64,000 nucleotides of DNA from Brachycybe producta (lineage: Eukaryota > Arthropoda > Diplopoda > Playtdesmida > Andrognathidae): contig JAUPFP010000040.1 in assembly GCA_036925085.1 (NCBI GenBank), positions 837,939 to 901,938 on the forward strand, written 5' to 3'. Shown in pieces: positions 45,955 through 57,655 of this stretch (position 1 is its first letter; every line of letters begins with the position of its first letter). The notes under the pieces were generated by a model. That model saw only the letters and a program-made list of their open reading frames with translations, did no database searches and was not told the origin of the DNA. The position numbers were made by a program, and so were the translations under genes.

Positions 45955-46302
45955 CCCCTAATATAACTGATCCGCAAGCAGAAGTAAAAAAAAAAACTGG
46001 GTTAATGAAAAAGGTAGCACCAGAGGGCGAAAGCATCGCAATAAAGTCTATCTTCAGCTTTCTATGTTTGTTTTCATTTCATTTCCACTTCGCTTCCCTT
46101 TTTTTGGGAGAATTTTAAATTGCCATTTCAGACATGGATTGAAATAGTTTCAGGTGCGGCGGACTGGTCCATCAGGCATTTTCCCAAAGGGCAGACGAGT
46201 TTGTGGGGCCGAAATTTTTCAACTTGGCTAGTTTTATAATGAAACTATGATACAACTTTAAAATATCGCAACAACGAGATGGATGGAAAATACTAAAGCC
46301 TT

Positions 46303-46477
46303 GGCACACAGACCACTGTTGATTGGATCGATTTAGACTTCAAAACGTTGTCTCAGTTGTCTGCAATGTATTGCTATAAAAAGACGCTGGACCTTTTGCA
46401 CACGAGCGACACGCCGATAACATTTCGCAGTCAAACTCGGCAATTTAAAAAGTGGTTCGTGTGCCAAAGCAATGTAG
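46303..46477. mobile_element. Foldback MITE F, copy 4
   Basis: CTTGGCACACAGACCACTGTT at left, AAGTGGTTCGTGTGCCAAAG at right. Diverged relative of 13615-13801. Confidence 0.6.
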
Positions 46478-46715
46478 GACATGACGTGATTGACGCATCA
46501 ACCAATTAGACACATCGTTTAAACTATAGTTATATACTTAAACTGCATTATTTGTCAAAAGAGACAACTTCCTCTATTTCTTAATTTTCTCATTAAAAAT
46601 GTTTCTTAGGTACATTTTTAGATTTTAATTAATTAATTACAGTTGTAAATTAGAAAATTATATGCTTTTCATATGTGGCTCTCCTCTCAAAAACCTTGAG
46701 AACCCCTGCTCTACT

Positions 46716-46805
46716 GAGACCCTCTGCTCTGTTGGGACCCCTGCTCTGTTGGGACCCCTGCTCTGTTGGGACCCCTGCTCTGTTGGGACCCCTGCTCTAT
46801 TGGAA
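46716..46805. repeat. 17-bp tandem repeat (about 5-6 units)
   Basis: Unit CTGCTCTGTTGGGACCC. It lies at the start of an accidental long ORF that runs on into the reverse-transcriptase relic. Confidence 0.9.
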
Positions 46806-47016
46806 CTATACTAATAATTTGACAGTTTTACTAGAAAGGCAATTGAGGCCGATCCACATCAAGCTGACAAAACACAAACAAAAAAGAAACTCAAGTGTTT
46901 CGAGACAAAGTGGCGACAATTGTAAAACATTTCTGCGACTTTTGTATTTTGTTTTTGTTTTTTTTGTCTGCAATTTCACACAAACTATATTCCATGTCCC
47001 GGCTCAAGTCGGTGAA

Positions 47017-47812
47017 CATCGAAATACATGGCAACTTCAGTTGAATGAGGGGAAGTGTAGTGTTATGAGGCTAACTCGAGGTAGAAATCCAATTGTGTTC
47101 AATTATAGTATGAATGACATTATTCTTCGGAGTGTCAAGTGTTATAAAAAATCTTGGAAAAAAAACACATTGATGGTGTTACTGGGAAAGCTCTACAAAT
47201 GCTTCGTTTTAGTCAAAGGACATTGGGCAGCACAAGTTAAAACTATTGCCTATCAAGCATTGGTTCGGCCTCATTTTGAGTATTACTGCAGTGTATTCAA
47301 TCGTCACTCTGTCACACCCACTCACTCAGTTGAAAGGGTTCAGCATAAGGCAGCTAGGTTTGCTTGTGGCAGGCATAAATTAACAGATAGTGTCACTGAG
47401 ATGCCGTCAGTGCTACAATGGCATAGTTTGGCACATCGCAGGGCTGAGTTACATTTGAAATTGTTTGGAAAAATGACACGTGGTGATTGTCCTAAACCAC
47501 AGTCCAGTGATATTCATAAAGCACTGTATATGGGCAGGGCTAACCAGTGACCACTCTAAGAAAAGTAGGGAGATTTTCGCTAGGACAGATTCATATTATT
47601 GGTCTTTTTTTTCCTAGAGTTATAAGACAAGGGAACTCTCTTCCTGAGGAAGAAGTGGTGAATGGGGATAATTTTGTTTTGTGGGATTCACATTTGTATA
47701 TTCATTTTGTTTTTATATATGTGCTTGACAATGCTTAATGCTGCATGTGGACTTTTATGTCCCTCCGCCATAGGCCTATTTGGCTGCTAGCAGAGTACTA
47801 ATTGTAATTGTA
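47017..47812 (+). pseudogene. Non-LTR retrotransposon reverse-transcriptase C-terminal relic
   Basis: Plus-strand translation shows LNEGKCSVMRLTRGRNPIVF, YQALVRPHFEYYCSVFN, VERVQHKAARFACGRH and SVTEMPSVLQWHSLAHRR, then after a stop and frame change FFPRVIRQGNSLPEE. These are the thumb and C-terminal blocks of CR1/L2- or RTE-like reverse transcriptases (LVRP.LEYA, VQRRAARF, SLxxRR, FFPRTIxxWNSLP). The catalytic palm is missing and the frame is broken. It is inserted in repeat R1 between AACATC and AACATG. The 3' tail is shared with 37583-37714. Confidence 0.85.
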
Positions 47813-48380
47813 ACATGAAAATGTTTGTGTTTTGTCTCTGTATATTATGCAACATATTGTCATCTCTTGTCTGTGCAGTGTGGACACTTAGTATTAAAAC
47901 AACAACAGAACAGTTGCGTAGTTTACGTAAAGGACAGCTTTAGAAACAAAAACAAAACCCAAATTTGTTGTGGTTTTGTCTTGAGCATACTGCTGACAGT
48001 TGTTTCAGGTTTTAGTTTTGTTTTCAACGTCTGCTTTTTTCTGGCATTTTTGTCGTGTTTTTGTCTCCAAACTCATGTTGCACTTTTGTCAGCTTGTTGT
48101 GAATCAGGCATTAGAAGCTGAAAAAAAGTTTAAAATAAAATATTTTCTATATAATAAAGATAATGAGATTCAATGTATTTTTCAAGGGAACAGCTGATCC
48201 TCTTCAACAAAACTAAACTAGTAGAAAATGCTTTCACATTAAGTCTATGTAATATTTAAGTTGCATTGGGTTGATATCGAGCACTGTCGCGCCATCTAAC
48301 GTAAAATTGGTATACTGACGGCTATAGCGGCCATATTATTCCTATTACTTTTTATTAGTTTTAATATAGTGAAACAACTA

Positions 48381-48552
48381 ACAGTCATTTAGAAATCGGG
48401 ACGAACACAAGTTGGTTCCGCCCTTTTTATGACAAACCAAGTTCTAATTGGTTGGTTATGTAGTCTGGCGTCACATGCTCCAATTAGAAGTTGCCGGTCG
48501 TCATAAACAGGGCGGAGCCAACTTGTGTTCGTCCCGATTTCTAAATGCCTGT
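48381..48552. mobile_element. Palindromic MITE A15, perfect 9-bp duplication
   Basis: 172 bp. Target duplication AAACAACTA at 48372-48380 and 48553-48561, exact. Centre shortened. Confidence 0.92.
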
Positions 48553-48645
48553 AAACAACTAGGTCTAACTACTATGACCACAAAAATAGTGTTTTACTTT
48601 GGTTCAGATACCTCGAAACACGCGTAAGTGACGTCACTACCTCCC

Positions 48646-48853
48646 ACATGCAGTTAGAAATGGGAGGGGAAACTTCAGTTGGCTCCGACCTTGTTAACAC
48701 GACCGGCAACTTCTAATTGGTTTGTTGTGCGGTTCGACGTTGAAAAGGGCGGAGCATGTGACGTCAGTCTACATAACCGGCCAATGCGAAGTTGCCGGTC
48801 GTCATAACAAGGGCGGAGCCAACTGAAGTTCTCCCCGATTTCTAACTGCCTGT
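48646..48853. mobile_element. Palindromic MITE A16
   Basis: ACATGCAGTTAGAAATGGG and inverse CGATTTCTAACTGCCTGT; TGACGTCA; 93 bp from A15. No clear target duplication. Confidence 0.85.
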
Positions 48854-49314
48854 CTTGAAACAAAGAGAAAACTAAAAAACGGACAGTTTCCGCTATTTTC
48901 GCGCTTTCTCGCTCTGCAAATGAATGAATGGCGGAAGATTTCTCCTTTAATAGAAAACACGACAACAGATATGACCTCATAAAAAGGGGATAAAGGGGGA
49001 GGAGGTGGGGGAGGCGTCAAGTGGCGCCTTGAGACCAATCAACCTAAAAAGACCTCTTTTTTGTTGTTGTTGTTGTTGTTATTCTCTTCTGCACATGTTA
49101 AATAATAAATGTTGATCTAGAATGCAATTCTAGTTTATTTCTTTAGAGCCAATAATTTAGCAAAAACGAGAAAAGCGTTTAGATATAAGATCCTTCTTGA
49201 TACCAGGTGGCGTTAAAATTTATTTACTGACTAACAGGCTTCTCGAACTGTCCTGATTCAGCAGACCAACACATTTTTTTACGGTGTTCTTTAGCCGGAA
49301 ATCAAACAAATAAC

Positions 49315-49505
49315 ACAGGCAGTTAGAAATCGGGGAGATCTTTAGTTGGCCCCGCCCTTGTTATGACGAACGCAACTTATAATTGGTTTGTTATGTAGTC
49401 TCCGCCCTTCTCAACGTCAAACCACACAACAAACCAATTAGAAGTTGCCGGTCGTCATAAAAAGGGCGGATTAACTTCTGTTTGTCCCGATTTCTAATTG
49501 CCTGT
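49315..49505. mobile_element. Palindromic MITE A17
   Basis: Mixed ends: ACAGGCAGTTAG at left but CTAATTGCCTGT at right, suggesting recombination between two subtypes. The CRE segment is deleted. Confidence 0.82.
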
Positions 49506-49585
49506 CTGGGCTTTTTTTTAAAAAAAAAAAACCGCTGCCACTCGTGGCTGATAACTGCCCCCAATCCGTACTTTTCGGCACACAT

Positions 49586-49745
49586 AGAGCTGTGCGCGGC
49601 CTAGCGAAAACGACGCCGCCGGTGTTTTTGAAGCTCAAAACGCCGCCGCTCGCCGATTGGCCTTTTTTAAAAAAAAAAAAAAAAGTCCGCCGCCACTCGC
49701 CGCTGGTATGTTACTAGCGGCCGCCGAATTTGATTATTTTTTTGG
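49586..49745. repeat. GC-rich dispersed repeat (pair with 56604-56776)
   Basis: Shared blocks CCTAGCGAAAA, CCGCCGGTGTTTTTGAAGCTC, CGCCGCTCGCC and ACTAGCGGCCGCCGAATT. Unusually CpG-rich for this window. Ends not defined. From 49746 to 50362 no gene is seen. Confidence 0.7.
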
Positions 49746-50924
49746 TTTGTAGTATAAACCTAGCCTAATAACAACGTGAAAAGTACAACATTTTCGTTGT
49801 GGTTTCTATTTTTAGCAGTATTTTCTTTTCACTGCATGTGAGACCTTAGCTTTTGTCTTGAGGTATGTTAAGTGTAACTTATGAATCTAATATATGAGCT
49901 TTCTGATATATGAACCACAATCTAAACGTTTATCATAAATGGTGGCGGAAGCCAAAAGGTCTCCCCTCCTTTCCCTCCCCCTCCCTCCACTTTCCAAACT
50001 AAAAAGAGAAAGAGAGAATAAAAACAATTGGAAACATCATGGAATATAGATGACAACTCCGATAAATGATATCGTATAACATTGATATACGTCATTATGT
50101 CCTCTCTCACCCACCCACCCCCCCTCCTTCTAGTTCAACAACTACCCGATTATAACACAGTGTTGCTAATTAGGATCATGTTGGGGGGGGGGGGTGTGTT
50201 CAATCCCAAATGACGAAAAGAGTTAGAGGTGGAGGCTAGCGATGCTTATAGGGCTATAGCTATGAATTGTTGCTGTAAATATTGGCTAATGTGACCATGC
50301 TGCTTTAAGGTGGCTGAACAGATATTAAATTTATTATTGCTACGGACTCACACGAACTAATACCTTGTACACAGTCATGAGTTAAATGAATTCATATCAA
50401 ATGTGTTTATAGGTGAATTATACGGAATCCAGTTAAGGACATGAACGAAATAAAAATTGACTTTATTATTAATATTTTAAATTGAAATACTAAATCAATA
50501 TTTTGTTAATAGTTTATATAATTATTTTATATATATATTAAGCCCCATCTATCCTTCTTTCCGTCAGTAACGCTTTACAAACAAGGACAAAAACCTTGAA
50601 GCACGTCGAAATATATAAATTTTAATGAATAAACGAACCGCTTTTTTTTCTCAAGGTCAACTATATGTTGCACTCTCCCCATCCAAGAACCCCATGATAT
50701 TAAATTGAAGAGGGAAAAAGGTTGGAAAGTGTAGAGGGGGAGGGGGAGAGAGAGAAACGTGGAGGGGGAAAAACTGGGAGGGGATGACTGAAATTGAAAT
50801 GAAAGGAGTAAAAAAGGAACAAACGACGCGCATGCGCACACCAGAGAAAATGAAAAACTCATTTTCTCTTTCAAATATAAAAAGGGGAGGGAATAATAGT
50901 AGCAAAATTAAACTAGAATTTATC

Positions 50925-51054
50925 ACGGGCAATTGTGCCCAGCATTAGAATTTCTTTTGCTCCGCCCTTTTATGAACGTCATCAATTTCTATTTGGTCTG
51001 ACGTCATAAAAGGGCGGAGGAAAAGAAATTCTAATGCTGGGCACAACTGCCTGT
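50925..51054. mobile_element. Palindromic MITE subfamily B2
   Basis: 130 bp, ACGGGCAATTGTGCCCAGC and inverse, TGACGTCA near the centre. Same site within Helitron sequence as B1 (481-623). Confidence 0.85.
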
Positions 51055-51082
51055 GAATTTTGCTCCCGACATGAACCAGTTT

Positions 51083-51238
51083 TTTTATTATGGACAACTT
51101 TATGTTGCGCTCTCCCGATCCAAGAACCTAAACAATATTAAGGTGCTTATACAAAAAGGGAGTGGTCAAGGCAAATTACTTCATGACAACCGGACATTCA
51201 CACAAAATGTCATTTATAATGAAGTACTTGAATAAAAT
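51083..51238 (+). pseudogene. Helitron Rep/helicase C-terminal relic
   Basis: The plus strand reads GQLYVALSRSKNLNNIKVLI, then IYNEVLE and a stop. GQLYVALSR is motif VI of PIF1-type helicases, and the ...(V/I)Y.EVL end is typical of the Helitron Rep-Hel C-terminus, about 70 bp before the element terminus. The Rep nuclease and the other helicase motifs are absent. Confidence 0.85.
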
Positions 51239-51699
51239 AGTTAAATAATTTTAGTAACAAAATTAAACTAGAATTGTGTTCCCGTCATTTATGACGGGTT
51301 GCCCCACTAGTAGGCCTATTTAAGTGTTAACTCAATATTTTCAGATTATTAACTGAATAAATTAAATTCGATATACTATTTGTTTGTCCTTCACGGGGCT
51401 CTGTAGAACACGTTTATTATTTAAATGCATTTAAATTATCAGGTGTGTACTAGGTATAAGGTTGCAATTAGTTTATTTAAATTGCATCTTCAACCCACTT
51501 AAATTATAAATTGATTGCATTTTCTTGTCATAAAGTTTTCTGATTTTTATAGTAAGTGGTTTATTGAAACGATCGGTTTTTGGCCCGCAAAGCTTAAAAT
51601 CTTTTACTATTCGGCCCTTTGCTGAAAGAGAGAACCAGCTCTATATCCATGCACGTCCTGCACGTGCAGGGAGTACAATAAGAGACGGCCAAAAGTCAC

Positions 51700-52590
51700 C
51701 GAAAAATCGATTCTTTAGAATCGAATGATTCCATTCCGATTCCGATTAAAATAGGGCAAAAAGAACCCGAATTTGAATCGATTCATATGATTAATCGGAA
51801 GTCTCGGAGTCGATTCGATTCATACGATTAATTGGAAGCCTCGGAGTCGATTCGATTTATAGGATTAATCTTTTCTTTCCATGCATGAACCACGTCCCAC
51901 AAATGATGATGATGAAAGATGCCGATATACGAGTCGGATTTGTCGGAATGTGTTTGTTTTTACAACCGGCTGCTTTGCCTGACGTCAACTCCGCAATGAC
52001 TGAGAAATTATGAAAGACAAACAACACAACAACCATGCCTCGACTGGAATTGAAACCCGGGACCCCTCCCACCATCACCGCAAGCATAGGGCTATCTCCA
52101 CTTTGCTATACTGACGCACAATTTATACGATTAATCGAAACTTAAAAATCGATTCTTCGATTAATCGAATCAGAATCGGGCATCCCTATAGGTACAATAT
52201 GTTACCCGTATAGGTTCGTAAAACGTAATCCCCGCAAAGTCTAGTCTCGATAGGTCAAAGGGCGTGTGCGGGAGAAACAGACAGATTGCCAGATACACCC
52301 TTTCAAAAATATAGGCCTAACATAAAACGAAGATTAGAATCAAAAGTAATTTAATCTAGTTATTTGATTAAGCTTCATTTAATTAAATTATAAAATAATC
52401 ACGTAAAAGTGCTTTATACGATAACTTAACGCACACGTCACAAAATATACTAGAGGATGCAACGCACGTCACAACACGTGCGCACAACACAACAAATCAA
52501 AAATAAATTTCTTGTGACATTTATCATAGGCATCGGTGCGGCACAAGACATGTGTCTCCGCCATTTTGGAAAACCAATGAACATAATATA
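51700..52590. other. No gene recognised
   Basis: Contains GATTCGATTCATACGATTAA repeats (51780-51860) similar to AATCGATT-rich DNA at 11120-11420, and their inverse at 52120-52180. An element bounded by these is possible but not defined. Confidence 0.4.
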
Positions 52591-53082
52591 TATGATATCC
52601 CAATATACATCAAGCTGACAAAACACTTTGAAACAAAAACTCAAAAGTGTTTCGAAACAATTCCAAAACATTTCTGCGACTTTTTTTATTTTGTTCTGTC
52701 CACAATTTCGTCACACAAACAATTCCATGTCCCCGGCTTAAGTCGGCAAACATAAAAATGTTTGTGTTTTGTCTCGGTATATTATGCAACATTTTGTCAA
52801 CTCTTGTCTGTTGCAGTTGTGGATAGTTCGTATTAAACCAATGACAGAACAGCTGCGTTGTTTCCGTAAGAGACAGCTATAGAAACACAAAACAAAACCC
52901 AAATTTGTTTGTGTTGTGTCACAAATTTGTCATGGTTTTGTCTTGAGTATACTGCTGACAGTTGTTTCAATTTTGTTTTGTTTTCAAAATCGACTTTTTC
53001 CGGCATTTTTGTTGTGTTTTGGCATCCATCTGACAAAACACAAAACAGAAAATGTTTTCAGACAAATTGCCGATAATTCTAA

Positions 53083-53752
53083 AGCCCCTATCACACTAGC
53101 AACCTCCAATGCAATTCAACTTGCAATGCAACTCGTGATGTGACTTGCAACTAGAACTGTGTAATAAACTTCTATATCACACTATCACGCAACCTAGTTT
53201 GCCAATCAAGTTTTCAAAACTTTGTTTGTGTGAAGGGACCGACATTCGGGTGAATCTCGTACGGTGGTATCGGAAGCCATTTTACTTTTAATCCGCGTTT
53301 TACTGAATTTTAAAATTACAATTCTATTCTGAATTATCCAAGTAAAAATGCGGCTAAAAAGTAGAATGACTTTCCATCCACACGTGGATCTGCTGTGAAT
53401 CTTAGTGAAAATCGTACATGATTTTCAGTTCAATGTCTGCCCCTTGGTTTGTGTGTCCATATTGTGATCAACTAACAGGAAGTTCATAAACCCGGAAGTC
53501 ATGAAACCGGGAATTCGTTCAATGTTACATATGTCATTTCCGGCAAACGGCCTGATTGGTTGTTTGTCAGAAAGTTTACTTGAAAAGTCTCTCAAAGTTG
53601 AACCTGTTCAACTCGGTGAGACTTGAGTTTGACACTAAGTTAAAAAGAAAGTTTTATCAAGTTGCATGTTACATATCACACTATAAACATTGAAGTTGCA
53701 ATGTCACATTGCACGTTTTATTGCATCAAAAGTTGCTAGTGTGATAGGGGCT
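53083..53752. mobile_element. PIF/Harbinger-like MITE, 670 bp
   Basis: Termini AGCCCCTATCACACTAGCAAC and inverse GTTGCTAGTGTGATAGGGGCT. A 3-bp TAA is duplicated on each side (53080-53082, 53753-53755). Other copies of the host repeat R1 confirm the empty site. TWA duplication is typical of PIF/Harbinger. Confidence 0.85.
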
Positions 53753-54149
53753 TAAAACATTTCTGCGACTTTTGTATTTTGTTCTGTCAGCAATTTCACA
53801 CGTAAACAATTCCATATCCCGGCTCAAGTTTGTAAACATCAAAATGTTTGTGTTTTGTCTTTATATATTATGCAACATTTTGTCAACTCTTGTCTGTTGC
53901 AGTTGTGGACAGTTAGTATTAAAAAACAACAACAGAACAGTTGCGTAGTTTACGGTCGAACAGCTATAGAAACTAAAATAAATCCCAAATTTGTTTGTGT
54001 TTTGTCACAAATGTGTTGTGGTTTTGTCTTGAGTATACTGCTGACAGTTGTTTCCGGTTTTTGTTTTCTTATCAACGTCTGCTTTTTTTCTGGCATTTTT
54101 GTCGTGTTTTTGTCTCGAACTCATGTTGCACTTTTGTCAGCTTGATGTG

Positions 54150-55110
54150 ATCCCGGCCTTACAATTATAAACGCAGAGAAAAAGTAAAAAAAAAAAAAAT
54201 AATGGGAAAAAAAAAGAGTCCATAAAATTGTCTAGCAATAAGTTCATTATGAGTTTGACCACCAAATGATGAGAACTATTAATGTCATTGACCAATGGTC
54301 AGTGCTGATAATGATGATGATGATGATGGTTTGTGGATCATAAAAGAAATATCCTCCTCCTGAATGGTTACAATTATTATTAGCAGCGTTTTAAAAGTGA
54401 TTATCAAAAAACAAGGAATAGCCAGGGGACGAAGAAGAAGAAGAAGAAAACGCGGACCATAAACAAGTTGGTTGTAAACAAACAACGTTTTGGTATCATT
54501 AAACTCTGTCAAGTGGAAATCAGAACCCCCCCCCCCTCCCTCCCCTTTGCCAAAAAAACAACATGTCAGCACCCATGGCAAAGTCATAAAGGGGGAATAT
54601 TATTCAGGAGTACAAATCCCCAAATCCCTTTTTTTCTTACCCTTAACCAACCCACTCACTCACTCCCTCTCGCGGTCTCCTCAGTTGGCCGGACAATAAC
54701 CCTTTCAGGAGAATTACTATTATGCTCCGCGCCCCCGCCCCCGCCCTCAACCTCTCCCCCCCTCCCACCCCCAAAAAGAAAACTCGAATAATAAATAAAG
54801 AGAAGTTCTGGTAAATGTCAGATGCGACATCTGTGCAAAAGATAACGGAGGAACTTGGAAACATGACAGGATATTAAAGAAAGGAATGTGTCTGTCTGTA
54901 AACGTTGTATTTATGGACACATAGTATACAGGGAGGGTTAGAAAAAAAGTACTTAGAGAGCCGCCGCCATTGGTTGATAAACAACGGCGGATTTACAATG
55001 GATGGTAACATTCCTCAAAACACGTGTTGTTAACAATGGTTTTAACAATGTTTTAACATGTGCTATTTTTGATGATCGGCCGGAACGGATCGGAACAGTC
55101 GAAAAATTAC
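54150..55110. other. No gene recognised
   Basis: Contains an ATG microsatellite (54310-54330), GAA repeats (54428-54450), and C-rich tracts (54527, 54728-54770). Open frames here are low-complexity. Confidence 0.5.
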
Positions 55111-55111
55111 G

Positions 55112-55928
55112 ACGCAAAATTACTTTGAAAAATCTCCACAAAGAGCGCTAGCATCGTTTTTCTATTAAGCCCATAGACCCGATGTTAAAAGAAAAAAACG
55201 TTAATTTTTAAAATACAAAGTCGCGGCGGCAATGTTTTATTTTTCATATTTAAAGTTGTCCAATTTTGATGGTTCAAAGTGCAATATGCACCTTAAATAT
55301 ATGATGATCGAGTGATAGAATGACAAAAAATTGGTAAGTGCGGTTCTATTTTTAAAAACAATTTCAAAAATCGCGAATTTCTAATTTTTTATGTTAAAAA
55401 CTCCATTGAGTTCGATCAAACAAAGAAAAAAAATCATCAGTTAAAATGCTTGTAAAAATACGTAAAAATAATTTAAAAAAAAAAACAGAAAAAAAAATCA
55501 CCACGTGCACCAATGTGTTGGCTTCACTGTGGTTTAATAATGGTTTTTTAAAGTTATTTTTAGGTATTTTTACGAGCATTTTTAATGGATGTTTTTTTCT
55601 TATTTGGGCGTTCTCAATGGAGTTTAACGTAAGCGTTAGAAATTCGTGATTTTGAAATACTTTTTAAAAATAGAACCGCACTTACCAATTTTTTGTCATT
55701 CTATCACTCGATCTGCATATATTTAAAGTGCACATTGCACTTTGTCCCATCTAAATTAGACAACTTTAAATATGAAAAATAAACATGTTGCCGCAATGCC
55801 GCCGCGACTGTGTTTTTTTTTTAAATAACGTTTCTTCTTTAACATCGGGTCTACATATGGGCTCAATAGAAAAACGATACTAGCGCTCTTTGCGGAGATT
55901 TTTCAAAGTAATTTTGCGATGTAGCCTC
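55112..55928. mobile_element. TTAA-type foldback T, copy 4
   Basis: Both arms present; right end GTAGCCTC followed by TTAA (55929-55932); left end eroded. From 55933 to 56600 no gene is seen. Confidence 0.75.
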
Positions 55929-56603
55929 TTAAGTTTTCAACTAATTTTGCTCCTGAAACCGAATCTAGTCAACAGTTAGATGTCGAAGAGGAGTTAAGTA
56001 TCATATAAACCGCACCTTCCCTTAGTTAATCAATGTGAGGTTTTGAGGCCTTTGATTAAATTGTGGACAGACGGAAGTGGGAGTAACACACTCACTCACT
56101 CGTCTTTACACACTCCCTTTAGTAGATTAGGTGCATGAGTGTATTCGCCACTGGAAGGCATAAATGGAGCGTTCAAAAAAATGGTTCAGTCACCAAAAAA
56201 CCACAAACTAATGTCGTTTTAAAAAACCGCCCTTTTCTTTCTCCCTTTCCACTTTCTGGCTCCATTCTATATCAGCACAATGATTTACGCTAATTTCTAT
56301 CAGTATATCAAGAAGCCACAACTCACAGTTGACAAAATTTAGACACCAGATGGCGCTCTTATAAATGAATTTCTAGAATTAATCTATATATAAGTGTCTG
56401 ATCGACGAACTCTATGATTAATAAGGAGGCAAGAATCCAACACGCATAATAAAATCCCACTGAATTGCGCTTTTTAAAGGAATTTAACACAATGTATATC
56501 TTTCATTGTAATGGACAATAGAAATATTCCGGTTTTTTTTTTTTCAATTTCTATTTCTGTTTTCTAATGCAGGTTTTTAGCATGTGTGATTATAGAGGTG
56601 GCA

Positions 56604-56776
56604 ACTAGAACTGTGTGCGCCGCCTAGCGAAAATGGTACCGCCGGTGTTTTTGAAGCTCAAACGCCGCTGCTCGCCGCCTGGCCCCTTTTTTTTAAAAAA
56701 ACAAAAAACCGTTGCCGCCACTCGCCGTTGGTATGTGACTAGCGGCCGCCGAATTCGACTATTTTTTTTGGTTGCT
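56604..56776. repeat. GC-rich dispersed repeat, copy 2
   Basis: Pairs with 49586-49745; contains CCGCCGGTGTTTTTGAAGCTC and GACTAGCGGCCGCCGAATTC. It lies just left of the LTR. Confidence 0.7.
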
Positions 56777-57267
56777 TTTGTTACAAAAACTACCATACGA
56801 ATGAAACGATAATATATTCGATATTTATCGATTTTAATTTAGGTCTATATCAATATTGTAACGAATTCACCGTTTAGAATTCGTCCGTTTTTTGTAAACA
56901 CCCTGTAATCAAGTTGTATCGATGAAAGGTTCTCACCTCATGCTTGGGGGTGGCCGGGAGGTCATTACGACGATGACTCCCTGCCCTCCAAGATGAGAAG
57001 AATAGCCCAAAAGTACTACATCGATGGTTAATAGGATAGATCCTAGAAGAACCATCGATGCAGAACTTTTGGACGTGAGAATCTTTACAAATTGTTAATA
57101 GGAGGATGATCGTACATCCTTCTGTATTGTTATAATTTATACATCTTATAGATGTTTTCGTTTTCTTGTCAAGTGATAGTTCACTTCTAGGTCCGAGTGT
57201 GTCCAAGAGACTTGGACACACCTGGAGCCTTTGTTATCATAATCAGATGTTTGTATTGTATTTTGAG

Positions 57268-57275
57268 TATAAATA
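57268..57275 (+). promoter_or_regulatory. LTR TATA box
   Basis: TATAAATA stands about 390 bp upstream of the gag ATG and 120 bp upstream of the AATAAA at 57390. That is the spacing expected for an LTR promoter with transcription starting near 57298. Confidence 0.7.
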
Positions 57276-57389
57276 CAAGAGGTTGTAGATTGAGAGGACA
57301 GATCGGATAGATCAGGCAGATCGGACAGACCGTCTTTATGCTTAAGACCGATGCGATATCTCTCAATCTACAGGACTCTCTGTTTATTG

Positions 57390-57395
57390 AATAAA
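57390..57395 (+). terminator. LTR poly(A) signal
   Basis: AATAAA followed by AAGAGC in the R/U5 part of the 5' LTR. In the 3' LTR copy it would direct polyadenylation. Confidence 0.6.
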
Positions 57396-57442
57396 AGAGC
57401 ATTTTCAACATACGAATTCAATGTGTGGACTCAGTCATTTTA

Positions 57443-57460
57443 TGGGAGTGGGACTTAGAA
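57443..57460 (+). other. Possible tRNA primer binding site
   Basis: TGGGAGTGGGACTTAGAA begins with the TGG expected opposite a tRNA CCA end and lies just after the LTR. I could not match it to a specific tRNA, and the inferred discriminator base (C) would be unusual, so the call is weak. Confidence 0.3.
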
Positions 57461-57655
57461 TTATAGCCGCCACGTAGCCGATGTTTCCACCGGACAACGA
57501 AGTCTCCAGCAGCCGAGTGTAAGACGACATCTCTACAATATTCTCTACCACAGGTCTCCTGAGGTACCGACCCTTGTGTCCCTGGTGGTTAAGTAGCAAC
57601 ACAGGAGCCAATAGACCGAAAGACTTAATCATCAACATCCATTCGACACTTCTAG

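Larger units (their letters stand above)
50547..51310 (+). mobile_element. Chimeric Helitron H5
   Basis: It ends on plus with hairpin CCCGTCAT / ATGACGGG and CTAG (51307-51310) followed by T. It contains two separate relics of the helicase C-terminus (about 50650-50700 and 51083-51235) and MITE B2 (50925-51054) between them, so two Helitrons have been joined. The 5' border is approximate and atypical. Confidence 0.7.
50363..51456. mobile_element. TIR element L2, interrupted by Helitron chimera
   Basis: The outer ends CCTTGTACACA and TGTGTACTAGG and the AT-rich body match L1 in inverse orientation. The insertion occupies about 50547-51310. Confidence 0.75.
56857..57441 (+). mobile_element. 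5' LTR of Ty3/gypsy retrotransposon
   Basis: The LTR appears to begin TGTAACGAATTCACC at 56857 after ...CAATAT. A promoter TATAAATA lies at 57268-57275 and a poly(A) signal AATAAA at 57390-57395, giving U3, R and U5 in the expected order. U3 contains an inverted repeat around CATCGATGGTT / AACCATCGATG (about 57020-57057). The 3' border is uncertain (57402-57441) because the second LTR is outside the window. A 13-bp inverted repeat (57284-57296 / 57360-57372) can fold in the transcript leader. Confidence 0.75.

Noticed and set aside
46675..47550. 291-codon open frame as an intact gene
   Set aside because: It runs from a 17-bp tandem repeat through repeat R1 into a truncated reverse-transcriptase relic; the ATG and the N-terminal third are accidental.
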